Shown piece after piece: positions 6,744 to 6,936 of a DNA stretch of 6,936 nucleotides. The translations under genes were made by a program, and so were the position numbers. The stretch lies in assembly GCA_947177675.1 (NCBI GenBank), contig CAMWVK010000081.1:1-6936 (forward strand), in the 5' to 3' direction. Below the pieces are notes generated by a model. The model was given only the letters and a program-made list of their open reading frames with translations. It was not told where the DNA came from and did no database searches. The DNA comes from an uncultured Mucispirillum sp. GTDB lineage: Bacteria > Chrysiogenota > Deferribacteres > Deferribacterales > Mucispirillaceae. Within the stretch, counting starts at the first letter, position 1. The number at the start of each line of letters is the position of its first letter.

Positions 6744-6762
6744 TATAATGATAATCGTTATT
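6744..6762. promoter_or_regulatory. Fur box upstream of LP2
   Basis: TATAATGATAATCGTTATT matches 16 of 19 positions of the classical Fur consensus GATAATGATAATCATTATC. It lies just upstream of the -35 at 6725. Fur bound with Fe(II) would be expected to repress LP2 and the receptor when iron is plentiful. The flanks are very AT-rich, but the match includes both hexamer repeats and the inverted half. Confidence 0.7.
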
Positions 6763-6797
6763 TATTTTATATATAATGTATAGTATATATATAAATA

Positions 6798-6935
6798 TCA
6801 AAATAATGTATTATTTATAATATTTTTTTTACTATTCATCATTCTATATAAGATTGTTTTTGATGATAATATAAGCCAGAATAACAGGATTAATGTTTGA
6901 AGCGAATAAGTTATTGCTGATATTACTCTTTTAAT
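6798..6935 (-). CDS. Possible C-terminal 45 residues of an upstream membrane protein (cut by the right edge)
   Basis: A minus-strand frame is open from the right edge to a TGA at 6800-6798. It contains a hydrophobic stretch (LQTLILLFWLILSS) followed by a basic tail, as at the end of a membrane protein. Base composition supports it: the last 85 bases are about one-third GC, like the genes here, whereas the stretch from 6740 to 6850 is far more AT-rich. Against it, a similar-sized open frame exists on the plus strand and 45 codons can stay open by chance. No family can be named. Confidence 0.3.
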   Translation of the reverse strand: MKRVISAITYSLQTLILLFWLILSSKTILYRMMNSKKNIINNTLF

Positions 6936-6936
6936 C

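Noticed and set aside
6785..6900. Plus-strand open stretch without start near the right edge
   Set aside because: It has no start codon with an RBS and is very Ile/Phe-rich, as expected from AT-rich noncoding DNA.
6894..6935. Plus-strand ATG with a 13-codon frame at the right edge
   Set aside because: It is too short, and stops within the window; no supporting context.

Overview
The window is AT-rich (roughly 30% GC) and comes from a Gram-negative (diderm) bacterium, since it encodes a TonB-dependent outer-membrane receptor and two lipoproteins with clear lipoboxes. The FmdE and DUF364 genes suggest an anaerobe. A Deferribacterota gut organism such as Mucispirillum is my best guess from base composition and gene content, but the sequence alone does not prove it.

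Layout. (1) Positions 1-744, minus strand: the N-terminal 248 residues of a lipoprotein (LP1) with fibronectin-III-like domains, cut by the left edge. (2) 745-923: a divergent promoter region with a good sigma70 promoter for LP1, three operator-like GTGYTAC repeats around it, and a weaker promoter for the plus-strand genes. (3) 924-2242, plus strand: a tight two-gene operon, FmdE-family protein then a DUF4213/DUF364 putative heavy-metal-chelation protein. (4) 2243-2371: a convergent gap with a long, widely spaced inverted repeat. (5) 2372-4384, minus strand: a complete TonB-dependent receptor. (6) 4385-4443: a strong terminator-like hairpin directly against the receptor's ribosome binding site. 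(7) 4444-6668, minus strand: a large lipoprotein (LP2, 741 residues when the frame is restored) with a lipobox, three FN3-like domains and a degenerate 5'-nucleotidase C-terminal domain. In this copy it is out of frame because of a run of eight G. (8) 6669-6936: a Fur-box-containing promoter region, and possibly the last 45 codons of an upstream membrane-protein gene at the right edge.

How it may work together. LP2 and the receptor look like one iron-regulated transcription unit (Fur box, promoter, LP2, hairpin, receptor): a cell-surface lipoprotein and an outer-membrane importer. LP1 is a paralogue of LP2, so the organism seems to carry several such lipoproteins. Three possible controls are stacked on the LP2-receptor unit: Fur repression, on/off switching by G-tract slippage, and an intergenic terminator that the receptor mRNA must read through. 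The poly-G frameshift, and a lipoprotein whose nucleotidase-like domain has lost its catalytic partner and its signature motifs, are the most interesting observations. The FmdE-DUF364 pair lies between the two lipoprotein loci and also has a metal theme, but nothing in the sequence links it directly to them.
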